From Salibacterium lacus (GTDB taxonomy: Bacteria; Bacillota; Bacilli; Bacillales; Marinococcaceae), in assembly GCF_042684865.1 (NCBI RefSeq), contig NZ_JBHUML010000003.1, positions 411,771-475,770 of the forward strand: DNA of 64,000 bases, in the 5' to 3' direction. Position 1 is the stretch's first letter. Every line of letters starts with the position of its first letter. The notes beneath the pieces are model-generated. The model was not told where the DNA came from. It was given only the letters and a program-made list of their open reading frames with translations, and did no database searches. Positions 34,738-42,453 of the stretch are shown piece after piece. Position numbers and translations under genes: made by a program.

Positions 34738-34917
34738 TTGTCAGAACAACTGCTTTTGCGGGAGATTGAAATAAAAAGAGAGAAATTGAACAGACAGGCC
34801 TGTAGACAGTCCTTTTTTTCAGAGGAAGTGATCCGCCTCAGCAAAGAACTCGACCACCTGTTGAACATGTATAACGGATTCTATCATGACAATCAGCCTG
34901 CTGCTCCCGCCAACTAA
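34738..34917 (+). CDS. Spo0E-like aspartyl phosphatase
   Basis: A 59-residue helical hairpin protein of the Spo0E family, which removes phosphate from Spo0A and delays sporulation. The family signature LSKELDHLLNMY (close to SQELDxxI) lies at about residues 35-46 and an amphipathic first helix (LREIEIKREKLNRQA) precedes it. AGGGGTG lies 6 bases before a TTG at 34738, which is preferred to the GTG at 34729. It is a single gene ending at its own terminator. Confidence 0.85.
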   Translation: MSEQLLLREIEIKREKLNRQACRQSFFSEEVIRLSKELDHLLNMYNGFYHDNQPAAPAN

Positions 34918-34936
34918 TTTATCGTTTGCCCTCTTC

Positions 34937-34968
34937 TCCGCCAAGTCTCTGTTAGGCGGATTTTTTTG
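34937..34968 (+). terminator. Terminator of the Spo0E-like gene
   Basis: TCCGCC, a 12-base loop, GGCGGA and eight T, 20 bases after the stop. Confidence 0.75.
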
Positions 34969-34993
34969 TGGTTTTCAAAACTTTTATACCTTA

Positions 34994-35023
34994 AAAAAGC
35001 TCAGCCGCAGGAGCTGAGCTTTT
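34994..35023 (-). terminator. Terminator of the tRNA operon
   Basis: On the minus strand AAAAGCTCAGC, a 7-base loop, GCTGAGCTTTTTT. It lies 17 bases after the last tRNA gene (Ala). Confidence 0.85.
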
Positions 35024-35039
35024 GGTTTGCTCGATTAAA

Positions 35040-35115
35040 TGGTGGAGCCTAGCGGGATCGAACCGCTGACCTCCTGCGTGCAAAGCAGGCGCTCTCCCGG
35101 CTGAGCTAAGGCCCC
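35040..35115 (-). tRNA. tRNA-Ala (TGC)
   Basis: A 76-base cloverleaf with encoded CCA end, GGGGCC acceptor, GGTTCGATCCC T-arm and anticodon loop TTTGCAC (anticodon TGC). Last gene of the six-tRNA operon. Confidence 0.96.
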
Positions 35116-35128
35116 GTATGTATTATAA

Positions 35129-35202
35129 TGGAGCGGGTGATGGGAATCGAACCCACGACATCAGCTTGGAAGGCTGAGGTTTTACCACTAAACTACACCC
35201 GC
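35129..35202 (-). tRNA. tRNA-Gly (TCC)
   Basis: A 74-base cloverleaf with encoded CCA, GCGGGTG acceptor, GGTTCGATTCCC T-arm and anticodon TCC. Confidence 0.96.
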
Positions 35203-35206
35203 ATCA

Positions 35207-35281
35207 TGGAGCGGAAGACGGGATTCGAACCCGCGACCCCCACCTTGGCAAGGTGGTGTTCTACCACTGAACTACTTCCGC
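35207..35281 (-). tRNA. tRNA-Gly (GCC)
   Basis: A 75-base cloverleaf with encoded CCA, GCGGAAG acceptor, GGGTTCGAATCCC T-arm and anticodon GCC. With the TCC gene next to it all glycine codons are read. Confidence 0.96.
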
Positions 35282-35296
35282 ATAGATAGGTGAAAA

Positions 35297-35372
35297 TGGT
35301 GAGCCATGGAGGATTCGAACCTCCGACCCTCTGATTAAAAGTCAGATGCTCTGCCAACTGAGCTAATGGCTC
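35297..35372 (-). tRNA. tRNA-Lys (TTT)
   Basis: A 76-base cloverleaf with encoded CCA, GAGCCAT acceptor, GAGGTTCGAATCCTC T-arm and anticodon TTT. Confidence 0.96.
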
Positions 35373-35480
35373 TTCTTACTCAATTATCTCCGCACACGGC
35401 AGGCATTTTACTGCTGTATGTAAAAACAACTGATTATCATTGTACTCCATTGTATCCGAAAAAACAACGGTTTAAACAAA

Positions 35481-35565
35481 TGGTGGAGGGGGACGGATTC
35501 GAACCGCCGAACCCGAAGGAGCGGATTTACAGTCCGCCGCGTTTGGCCAACTTCGCTACCCCTCC
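35481..35565 (-). tRNA. tRNA-Tyr (GTA)
   Basis: An 85-base class II tRNA with a long variable arm, encoded CCA, GGAGGGG acceptor and anticodon GTA. Confidence 0.96.
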
Positions 35566-35629
35566 GTCTTCAAAAGACACTTTCCTATTATACCAAAAAA
35601 GTGCGTAATGTCAATAAAAAAATGGAGAA

Positions 35630-35704
35630 TGGTGACCCGTACGGGATTCGAACCCGTGTTACCGCCGTGAAAGGGCGGTGTCTTAACCACTTGACCAACG
35701 GGCC
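35630..35704 (-). tRNA. tRNA-Glu (TTC)
   Basis: A 75-base cloverleaf with encoded CCA, GGCCCGT acceptor, CGGGTTCGAATCCCG T-arm and anticodon TTC. First gene of the operon. Confidence 0.96.
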
Positions 35705-35746
35705 GTTTCTCCAGCAGAAGCAAAGCCTTGTCTGCTGACACAGGAT

Positions 35747-35776
35747 ATTATATCTTAAACGCTGCAGTTGTTGCAA
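35747..35776 (-). promoter_or_regulatory. Promoter of the tRNA operon
   Basis: On the minus strand TTGCAA (35776-35771) and a perfect TATAAT (35752-35747) with an 18-base spacer, about 40 bases before tRNA-Glu. Confidence 0.65.
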
Positions 35777-35791
35777 CACCTTTTTTAAGAA

Positions 35792-37003
35792 TCAGGAGGA
35801 ACTTTTTGTTCCGCTTTTGCTTCCTTTTCCTCCCCCTGCCTGCTGCATGGAAAATAGATTGGAATCAATAGAAAACACAAGTTTGTCCCGCTCTCTTTTT
35901 CGCTTCAAAGCGAGCTGAATAAGCTGATCCGTTAATGTTGTGTAATCTTTACCTGCCGGTTCCCACAAGTAATAAGACAGTGATCCGGGTATGGTGTTGA
36001 TCTCATTGACATAAACGCGGCCCGCATTCTGATCAATAAGAAAATCAATACGCGATACACCGCTGCAACCAAGAATCTGGAATGTATCCTTGGCAAGTTC
36101 CTGGACTTCCTTTGCCCTGTTTTCTTCAAGTTCAGCAGGAATGATACGATCCGTGCTTTCCATTCCTTTCGCACCGTCTCCATCTTTTCCGTTTCCACCC
36201 TGGTATTTATCTTCATAACTCAGGATGTCTTCGGACTTCAGCACTTCTTCAATGACGGAGGCTTCCACTTCTTCATAATCTCCGAGCACAGAGCAGTTCA
36301 CTTCTTTCATATCTTCAACCATCGTTTCAACAAGGAGCTTCGAGGAAAATTCCATGGCTTCTTCCACCGACTCCTCCAGTTCCTGTTGGTTTTCGGCTTT
36401 ATTGATCCCCACGCTCGATCCGAGATTGGCCGGCTTCACAATGACCGGAAAACCAAGTTTTTCACGTATCATTTTGGTCATTTCCCGGCTGTTTTCCACC
36501 CAGTAGCTGCTGTAAAACCAGACATAATCGAGAACCGGAACACCAGAATCCCGCAGAATCTGTTTCATTACTACTTTATCCATGCCACCCGCCGAAGACA
36601 GCACATCGCATCCTACATAAGGAAGGTGAAGCAGTTCAAAGTACCCCTGCATCACTCCATCCTCTCCAAATGTGCCGTGGAGAATCGGGAAAGCAAGGTC
36701 TATCTCTGTAATAATTTTCTTCCCAAAACGAGGAACCGGGTCTTTCTGAAGGAGGACGCTTTCGTCTTCTGAAGTCGTGAGTGTGACTTTCTGTGCATTC
36801 TCCAGCAGATTGTCCAGGTCTTTATAGTTTTCTATATCCAGCAGCTGCTCACCGGTGTAAAAGGAGCGGTCTTTACTGATGTACACAGGGACCGCTTCGT
36901 ATTTCGAATCGTCCATCGCCTGCACAGCCTGCAGAGCGGTAATAACGGATACTTCATGCTCCACCGACACACCGCCGAAAAATACCCCTACCCTTGTTTT
37001 CAT
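35792..37003 (-). CDS. ddl: D-alanine-D-alanine ligase
   Basis: A 403-residue ATP-grasp ligase joining two D-alanines for wall precursors. It begins with GVFFGGVSVEHEVS (the Gly-Gly and Glu-His pair of the first substrate site) and has PILHGTFGEDG, VKPANLGSSVG, SRIDFLID and NEINTIPGSLSYYLWE at the expected places. The omega loop has SYEDKY, the Tyr/Lys-Tyr arrangement of D-Ala-D-Ala rather than D-lactate enzymes, but is lengthened by a Gly/Asp/Lys-rich insert at about 264-280. The C-terminus has an extra tail ending in Gly/Ser/Lys. It is about 45 residues longer than usual and is the last gene after a MurF-like ligase and a hydrolase. Confidence 0.92.
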   Translation of the reverse strand: MKTRVGVFFGGVSVEHEVSVITALQAVQAMDDSKYEAVPVYISKDRSFYTGEQLLDIENYKDLDNLLENAQKVTLTTSEDESVLLQKDPVPRFGKKIITEIDLAFPILHGTFGEDGVMQGYFELLHLPYVGCDVLSSAGGMDKVVMKQILRDSGVPVLDYVWFYSSYWVENSREMTKMIREKLGFPVIVKPANLGSSVGINKAENQQELEESVEEAMEFSSKLLVETMVEDMKEVNCSVLGDYEEVEASVIEEVLKSEDILSYEDKYQGGNGKDGDGAKGMESTDRIIPAELEENRAKEVQELAKDTFQILGCSGVSRIDFLIDQNAGRVYVNEINTIPGSLSYYLWEPAGKDYTTLTDQLIQLALKRKRERDKLVFSIDSNLFSMQQAGGGKGSKSGTKSSS

Positions 37004-37024
37004 GTACAGCTCTCCTTCATCTGA

Positions 37025-38611
37025 TTACTCGTTAAATGTATCCGGGAGATCATTTTCCAGCAGAACCACTGACTTCTGAAGCGCCTGCTCGTTCATTTTC
37101 TGAAGGGCGTCCTGCAGGTTCTCCGCTACATAATATTGATTTTTTGGATATCCTTTGTCTGCAAGTCCCTGCTGCATCGGTTCCGTTTGTTTCTTCCCGA
37201 CTAATATGACAAAGTCACAGACATCTGCAGCATATTCGGCAAACCTCTTGTTCAGTTCATACTCTTTTTCTCCCAGCTCTATCATTCCGGGTGTGACAAG
37301 CATCTTATATTCCGGCATCTGTCCCAGCACTTCAAGCGCCATTCTCGATCCGACCGGATTCGAGTTGAAACTGTCGTCTACAATCGTAATATTGCCGGAT
37401 GATTTTTTCAGTTCCAGACGGTGTTCCACCGGCGCGACCTGCTTGACGGAACGGGCAATCTTTTCAAAAGAAATGCCTTTTTCCGATGCCATCGCTATCG
37501 CGGCAAGAATATTGTAGATGTTATGACGACCGAGCAGTTTCGTCTGAATCTTTACCGACGTTCCATCGTATTTATAAACGGTGAACTCCGACCCTTTGGA
37601 AGAATAGGAAATATCAGCAGCCCGGTAATGAAGATCCACTGAATCAATCCCGTAATACATCGTCCGGCACTGATTACGCTGCTGGTAAGACATGATATTC
37701 TGATCATCTTTATTCAGAAAAGCCGTCCCCTCATGCGGGAGTGTCTCAATTAATTCAAATTTTGTCTTCTTGATATTATCAAGTGTCTTGAATGTCTCCA
37801 GATGCTGCTCCCCGATTGCGGTCAGTATTCCGTATTTCTGATGAACCAGTTCACTTATGTCCTGAATATCATATTCCTGTTTTGCTCCCATTTCCGCAAT
37901 GAAGATATTGTGATAGGGTTTCAGCATCGTCCGGATGGTCTTGGTAACTCCCATTTTCGTGTTATAACTCTCGGGAGTCATCAATACATTAAATTCAGAC
38001 GACAGGACGGTTTCGAGAATGTGTTTCGTACTTGTCTTTCCGTAACTTCCCGTCACGCCAATCACTTCAAGGTTATTCATCTGTTTAATTATCTTCTCCG
38101 CGTCATGGTAGTAATACTGGCTGATCTGTTTTTCCACCGGCCAGTTGATAACATTGGCAGCAAGGGTATAAAAATACGTGAGAACGGAGGAACCTGCCAT
38201 AAGCAGCAGAAACCATCCAATACTGCTTTCAAGCCCTGTGCCGAAAATAATGCCCAGCAGAGCCGTCACCGCAAATAATACCCCGGTTGTAACAAGAAGC
38301 CTCTTCACTCTGGAAGTAAAGACCAGCTTCTTCTTTTCTTGTTCTTCCGCCGTGAAATAGGCCAAAAGCGCAAAAATAAGCGTTCCCACGGTTAACGCTG
38401 CCGTTTCGTTTCCAAAAATCAATGGAAGAAAGGAAAGAAACGGAAGAAAGCTCTGTGCCGGAAAAGCTTTGGACGTGTGTGAAATCACCCAGTTCCAGTA
38501 TCGTTCTGTCCGATAGGCATTTAACTGCAGCATATGAGTGCTGGTTTTCACGATTCGGGCCGTGTGCCAGCCCCAGGCTGCCAGGAATAATAGTATAAGT
38601 ATGCCTGTCAT
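37025..38611 (-). CDS. Membrane-anchored MurF-like Mur ligase
   Basis: A 528-residue protein with an N-terminal membrane part of four or five helices (about residues 2-14, 52-68, 72-90, 106-128 and 132-155) joined to a Mur ligase. The ligase has the ATP loop VTGSYGKTSTK (about 186-196), the central motifs TPESYNTKMGV, AEMGAKQEYDI, IGEQHLE and KTKFELIE, and the C-terminal VDDSFNSNP with EHRLE, closest to MurF, which adds D-Ala-D-Ala to the UDP-muramyl tripeptide. Ordinary MurF is soluble and about 450 residues, so this is a distinct type. Its ATG overlaps the hydrolase stop; ddl follows after 21 bases, fitting a shared D-Ala-D-Ala substrate. It may be a second MurF or a ligase for another acceptor. 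Confidence 0.85.
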   Translation of the reverse strand: MTGILILLFLAAWGWHTARIVKTSTHMLQLNAYRTERYWNWVISHTSKAFPAQSFLPFLSFLPLIFGNETAALTVGTLIFALLAYFTAEEQEKKKLVFTSRVKRLLVTTGVLFAVTALLGIIFGTGLESSIGWFLLLMAGSSVLTYFYTLAANVINWPVEKQISQYYYHDAEKIIKQMNNLEVIGVTGSYGKTSTKHILETVLSSEFNVLMTPESYNTKMGVTKTIRTMLKPYHNIFIAEMGAKQEYDIQDISELVHQKYGILTAIGEQHLETFKTLDNIKKTKFELIETLPHEGTAFLNKDDQNIMSYQQRNQCRTMYYGIDSVDLHYRAADISYSSKGSEFTVYKYDGTSVKIQTKLLGRHNIYNILAAIAMASEKGISFEKIARSVKQVAPVEHRLELKKSSGNITIVDDSFNSNPVGSRMALEVLGQMPEYKMLVTPGMIELGEKEYELNKRFAEYAADVCDFVILVGKKQTEPMQQGLADKGYPKNQYYVAENLQDALQKMNEQALQKSVVLLENDLPDTFNE

Positions 38612-39384
38612 TACTTCCTCTCCCCTTTATCTTTTTGAAGGAAAGAATCGATTACCAACAAAAACTGCTGCCGCTTATCAAGATACGAATAATGACCCGC
38701 ATTTTCCAGAACGACAAGACCCGCATCCGGAATCATGTCTTCCATCAAACGGGCATCTGCGACGGGAGTCGCCTCATCATGCTCCCCCCATACAAGCAGT
38801 GTCGGCACCTGTATGTCGGGAAGATGATGGCGGAGGTCCTCATTCACCACTTTAACAAACGTCTGCTGCATCGTTCCGGAAACATTTTTATAATCTGTGG
38901 AACCGAGCTTTCCTTTTACTTTTGTGAGAATCGTTTCTTTATACCGGTTGAGCACCGGCAGGTTCAGTATATTTTTAAATGCTTTATACGTATAGACTTT
39001 AACATAATACTGCCATTTGCGTTTCGGCTTAATTCCGGCACTGTCCACAAGAATCACTTTATGTACCGGACTGCCGGCAGCGTATTTGATCGATACCCTG
39101 CCGCCGAAGGAATGACCCACGAGAATCGGCTGGTCGATATGCATCGTTTCAAGAAAGGTCCCGAGCATTTTGGTATAGGCTGCGACGTCCCAGGGTTCCG
39201 GCGGTTCTTCACTTTCTCCAAAACCAGGGAAATCAAGGGACCATACTCTGAAATGTTTCTCCAGGGATTGATGAACCGGAGCAAAAGCTTTCCGCTCCGC
39301 CCCCCACCCGTGAAGAAGCACCACATCCGCTCCTTCTCCGGAGACGTGGTAGCCCACCTTCACTCCGTCTATATCTATGTTCAC
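38611..39384 (-). CDS. Alpha/beta hydrolase
   Basis: A 257-residue alpha/beta hydrolase with the oxyanion segment LLHGWGAE (about 23-30), nucleophile elbow GHSFGG (Ser about 93), acid in PTLLVWGEHDEATP (Asp about 208) and His in NAGHYSYLD (about 235). No signal peptide. It heads the three-gene unit with the MurF-like ligase and ddl and shares a stop/start overlap with the ligase. Its substrate is unknown; context suggests an ester, amide or thioester linked to wall precursors or to a wall-active compound. Confidence 0.87.
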   Translation of the reverse strand: MNIDIDGVKVGYHVSGEGADVVLLHGWGAERKAFAPVHQSLEKHFRVWSLDFPGFGESEEPPEPWDVAAYTKMLGTFLETMHIDQPILVGHSFGGRVSIKYAAGSPVHKVILVDSAGIKPKRKWQYYVKVYTYKAFKNILNLPVLNRYKETILTKVKGKLGSTDYKNVSGTMQQTFVKVVNEDLRHHLPDIQVPTLLVWGEHDEATPVADARLMEDMIPDAGLVVLENAGHYSYLDKRQQFLLVIDSFLQKDKGERK

Positions 39385-39567
39385 AGCTATAACGCCCCTA
39401 TTCTTCGCTGACTTATATCTATATTGTATATATAATCACCTGCTACGCTGTTTATGTTCTTTTCCATAAAACACATAGCCGCCACTATATCTTATCATAT
39501 CTAAAACAAAACGAGAATCGTATCTTTCATTCGGTTTTTCACTTGCAGCCCTTTCTCTCCAAGCAAA

Positions 39568-39587
39568 CTTGTAATGTTATTCACAGA
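39568..39587. promoter_or_regulatory. Possible Rex site upstream of the bd oxidase operon
   Basis: CTTGTAATGTTATTCACAGA matches about 12 of 16 defined positions of the redox-sensing Rex repressor box; the right half (TTCACA) is perfect and the left half weak. It lies about 70 bases before cydA. Rex control of bd oxidases is common in Firmicutes. Confidence 0.35.
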
Positions 39588-39653
39588 ATAAAAATCTTTA
39601 TATTATTTTTGCACAGGGCAGGATATAACTAAGCAGAAAGAGGAGGGTTTGGT

Positions 39654-41006
39654 ATGTTTCTGGAATATGACGCGGCCGTATTCAGCCGGATGCTGACCGG
39701 CCTGACACTCGGATTTCATATCATCTTCGCTACGATTGGTGTCGGCGTGCCGTTGATGATTGCCTTTGCCGAGTGGATGGGGCTGCGCAAACATGATGAA
39801 CATTACCGGCTTCTCGCCCGGAGGTGGGCCCGCGGGTTTGTTGTCACGGTGGCGGTGGGTGTGGTGACCGGCACTTCCATCGGGTTGCAGCTGAACCTGC
39901 TCTGGCCGAATTTTATGCAGCTCGCCGGACAGACGATTTCCCTCCCCCTTTTCATGGAAGTATTTGCTTTCTTTTTCGAGGCAATTTTTCTTGGTATATA
40001 TCTTTACACGTGGGACCGGTTTAAAAACAGAACCCGCCATTTCCTTCTCATGATACCGATTGTCATCGGGGCTTCGTTTTCCGCTTTCTTTATCACCTCG
40101 GTCAACTCTTTCATGAATGCGCCTCGGGGTTTCGAGCTGACAAACGGTGTGATTACCAATATACACCCACTTGCTGCGATGTTCAATCCGGCGGCTCCGA
40201 CCAAAACCGCCCACGTGCTTGTCACCTGCTACCTCACATCCGCTTTTGTGCTCGGCATGATCGGCGCCGTCAAAATGCTCAAAGGCGACCGGCATGTGTA
40301 TCACAAAAAAGCATTGCAGCTGACGATGACAGCCGCGTTTGTTTTCTCTATCGGTACGGTAGGTATCGGTGATCTATCGGGAAAATACCTGGCCGAGTAC
40401 CAGCCTGAAAAACTGGCTGCCGGCGAATGGCATTTTGAAACGCAGACAGAAGCTCCACTTGTCGTAGGGGGAGTGCTGAAGGAAGGTAATAACGTTCAGT
40501 ATGCGCTTGAAGTTCCCTATGCTCTCAGCATTCTGGCGCACGGCACGCCGTCGGCGGAAGTGACTGGTCTGGAGGAATTTGCACAGGAAGACCGGCCGCC
40601 GCTCATTGTGCATTACTTTTTTGACAGCATGGTAGCAATCGGGATGTATCTTGTTTTTATCCCCCTGCTGTACCTGGTGTTCAGGTGGAAAAAACCGGCC
40701 TGGCTGCATCATAAGGTTCTGCTTTGGGGTGTTGCCGCCGGCGGACCGTTGTCCATTCTTGCGACAGAGTTGGGATGGGTGTATGCGGAAGTAGGCCGCC
40801 AGCCGTGGATTCTGCATGACATCATGCGGACACCGGATGGCGCGACGACCTCCGAACATGTCGATGCCATGCTGTATCTGTTTATCGGACTTTACGCTGT
40901 CCTCGGGATTTCAAGCGCCGTTGTTCTGCGAAAAATGTTCAAGAACAATCCCGTTGCTCATGAACTCGAGAGCCGCGGCATTGACAGACGGGGAGGGTCG
41001 TCATGA
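39654..41006 (+). CDS. ythA: Cytochrome bd-type oxidase subunit I
   Basis: A 450-residue CydA-type subunit with nine membrane helices carrying hemes that reduce oxygen with quinol. Heme ligands are expected at His22 (TLGFHIIFATIG) and His near 188 (KTAHVLV); the quinol-loop region after GDLSGKYLAEYQPEKLAAGEWHFET is short, as in the YthA/cyanide-insensitive branch, and EVGRQPWI is the conserved stretch near residue 378. A strong site (GAGGAGGG) precedes the ATG. It is followed by subunit II (four-base overlap) and a small third subunit. The symbol follows the Bacillus paralogue it most resembles. Confidence 0.92.
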   Translation: MFLEYDAAVFSRMLTGLTLGFHIIFATIGVGVPLMIAFAEWMGLRKHDEHYRLLARRWARGFVVTVAVGVVTGTSIGLQLNLLWPNFMQLAGQTISLPLFMEVFAFFFEAIFLGIYLYTWDRFKNRTRHFLLMIPIVIGASFSAFFITSVNSFMNAPRGFELTNGVITNIHPLAAMFNPAAPTKTAHVLVTCYLTSAFVLGMIGAVKMLKGDRHVYHKKALQLTMTAAFVFSIGTVGIGDLSGKYLAEYQPEKLAAGEWHFETQTEAPLVVGGVLKEGNNVQYALEVPYALSILAHGTPSAEVTGLEEFAQEDRPPLIVHYFFDSMVAIGMYLVFIPLLYLVFRWKKPAWLHHKVLLWGVAAGGPLSILATELGWVYAEVGRQPWILHDIMRTPDGATTSEHVDAMLYLFIGLYAVLGISSAVVLRKMFKNNPVAHELESRGIDRRGGSS

Positions 41007-42016
41007 CTTACGAAATACTCGGCATCACCGTATTGTGGCTGTTCCTTTACGGTTACCTGATTGTCGGCTCTATCGATTTCGGAGCCGGATTCTTTCACTT
41101 TTACAACAAACTCTCCCGTAAGAATTACCAGGTGAACAAACTGATCCAGCGCTATCTGTCCCCTGTGTGGGAAGTGACGAATGTGTTCCTTGTTTTCTTC
41201 TTTGTCGGGATTGTCGGTTTCTTCCCCGACACCGCGTATTATTACGGAACGGCGCTTCTTGTTCCGGGAAGCATCTCTATTGTCCTGATCGCCATACGCG
41301 GCTCCTATTACGCTTTCAATACGTATGGCTCCAAAGACAGCCGGGTATACTCGTTTCTCTACGGGATAAGCGGACTGTTGATCCCTGCTTCATTCACGAT
41401 CGTGCTTACGATTTCAGAAGGAGGTTATCTGGATGTGTCGGAAGGCAGTGTAACGCTGCTGCTCCGCGAATTGCTGACTAGTACGTATTCCTGGAGCGTG
41501 GTAGTGCTGGCCGTGGTGAGTGTTCTTTATATTTCGGCCGCGTTTTTGACGTACTACTCGTATCAGGCGGGGGATAGAGCGTCCCATCAGATATTCCGCC
41601 GCTACACATTGTTCTGGGCGGGGCCGGCCATTCTTGCCAGTCTGCTGATCTTCTATACGATCAGCCGGCACAATCCTGAACATTTCCAAAGCATGCTGGA
41701 TATAAGCTGGATGTTCATGTTGTCCTTCCTGTTTTTCCTGGGGGCTGTCATGCTGATTTACCGTGAACGCCGTCTCGGACTGGCCTTCGTACTGGTGATG
41801 CTCCAATTTTTCAGTGCGTGGTTCGGCTACGGAGCCTCCCACCTTCCGTACCTGTTGTATCCGCACCTCACTATCTACGACGGGTTCGTGAACGAAACGA
41901 TGGCAGCGGCACTGATTGCCGCTTTTATTGCAGGACTGCTGCTGTTGATCCCGTCCCTCGTTCTGTTAATGAGGCTGTTTTTGTTTGATGCTGATTATGT
42001 CCGCGGGAATCGATAG
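41003..42016 (+). CDS. ythB: Cytochrome bd-type oxidase subunit II
   Basis: A 337-residue CydB-type subunit with about eight or nine membrane helices. It starts with VLWLFLYGYLIVGSIDFGAGFFH, the family signature, and contains SPVWEVTNVFLVFF. Its ATG overlaps the cydA stop (ATGA), giving equal synthesis. It lacks hemes itself and stabilises subunit I. A 35-residue third subunit gene follows 17 bases downstream. Confidence 0.92.
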   Translation: MTYEILGITVLWLFLYGYLIVGSIDFGAGFFHFYNKLSRKNYQVNKLIQRYLSPVWEVTNVFLVFFFVGIVGFFPDTAYYYGTALLVPGSISIVLIAIRGSYYAFNTYGSKDSRVYSFLYGISGLLIPASFTIVLTISEGGYLDVSEGSVTLLLRELLTSTYSWSVVVLAVVSVLYISAAFLTYYSYQAGDRASHQIFRRYTLFWAGPAILASLLIFYTISRHNPEHFQSMLDISWMFMLSFLFFLGAVMLIYRERRLGLAFVLVMLQFFSAWFGYGASHLPYLLYPHLTIYDGFVNETMAAALIAAFIAGLLLLIPSLVLLMRLFLFDADYVRGNR

Positions 42017-42033
42017 GAAAGGAGCGGTGTGCT

Positions 42034-42141
42034 ATGGAGTTTTTCCTGCTTATGATCGCGCCCCATCTTGTTCTCGCTGCTTGTGTGCTGGTCGTTTTTT
42101 TATGGGGCGGACGGCGGAGCGATTATTTTCACAACGATTGA
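42034..42141 (+). CDS. CydS-like small subunit of cytochrome bd oxidase
   Basis: A 35-residue single-helix protein (starts MEFFLLMIAP, helix about residues 4-25, polar end GRRSDYFHND). A strong AAAGGAG site precedes the ATG and it follows cydB by 17 bases. Length, the MxxFLxMxAP start and a single helix match the 33-residue CydS of the Geobacillus bd oxidase, which fills a cleft next to heme b595 and shields it from oxygen. Small enough to be missed by most gene callers. Confidence 0.82.
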   Translation: MEFFLLMIAPHLVLAACVLVVFLWGGRRSDYFHND

Positions 42142-42161
42142 GGAGGAAGTGGACCTTGTTG

Positions 42162-42331
42162 GGTTGGTGACGTTTGAGCGGTCCCACCCGGGGCCATCGT
42201 AGTTATAAACGGTTCATGGTTACGTTTACGAACATCGGACCCGCACAAACGCAACTATGGTTCATTCATGATTACGTTTGTGAAACTTCGAAACAGCAAA
42301 AGCGCATCATAAATGGTTCTATGTAACGTTT
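42162..42331 (+). repeat. Four degenerate tandem units behind the bd oxidase operon
   Basis: Units of the form GGTT-N-(T/G)-ACGTTT occur at 42162, 42211, 42259 and 42315, spaced 49, 48 and 56 bases, with recognisable similarity between them as well (for example CGGACCCGCACAAACG and CGAAACAGCAAAAGCG). An inverted TAAACGTAAGG follows at 42350. The stretch has no gene; function unknown. Confidence 0.5.
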
Positions 42332-42418
42332 TCCGCCATTTCCCGGTCCTAAACGTAAGGATGACCGGGCGCCGGACCTCAAGAGCACCGACATACCGGT
42401 ACATGTATCAATAAACAA

Positions 42419-42453
42419 GAAAAGCACCACTGCAGGGCAGCGGTGTTTTTTTA
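42419..42453. terminator. Terminator between the bd oxidase and VanY-type genes
   Basis: AAAAGCACC(A)CTGC, a 3-base loop, GCAG(C)GGTGTTTTTTT. The T-run is on the + strand; it can serve both converging transcripts. Confidence 0.75.

Noticed and set aside
35792..37003. Van-type D-Ala-D-Lac ligase
   Set aside because: The omega loop has the Tyr and Lys-Tyr pattern of D-Ala-D-Ala enzymes, and no vanH or vanX gene is adjacent.
39603..40304. 233-codon frame antisense to the bd oxidase subunit I gene
   Set aside because: Opposite-strand shadow of a strongly conserved gene; rich in His, Lys and Gln as expected of such shadows.
42162..42331. Possible CRISPR array
   Set aside because: The four units are short, degenerate and unequally spaced, with related rather than unique spacers, and no cas gene is near.
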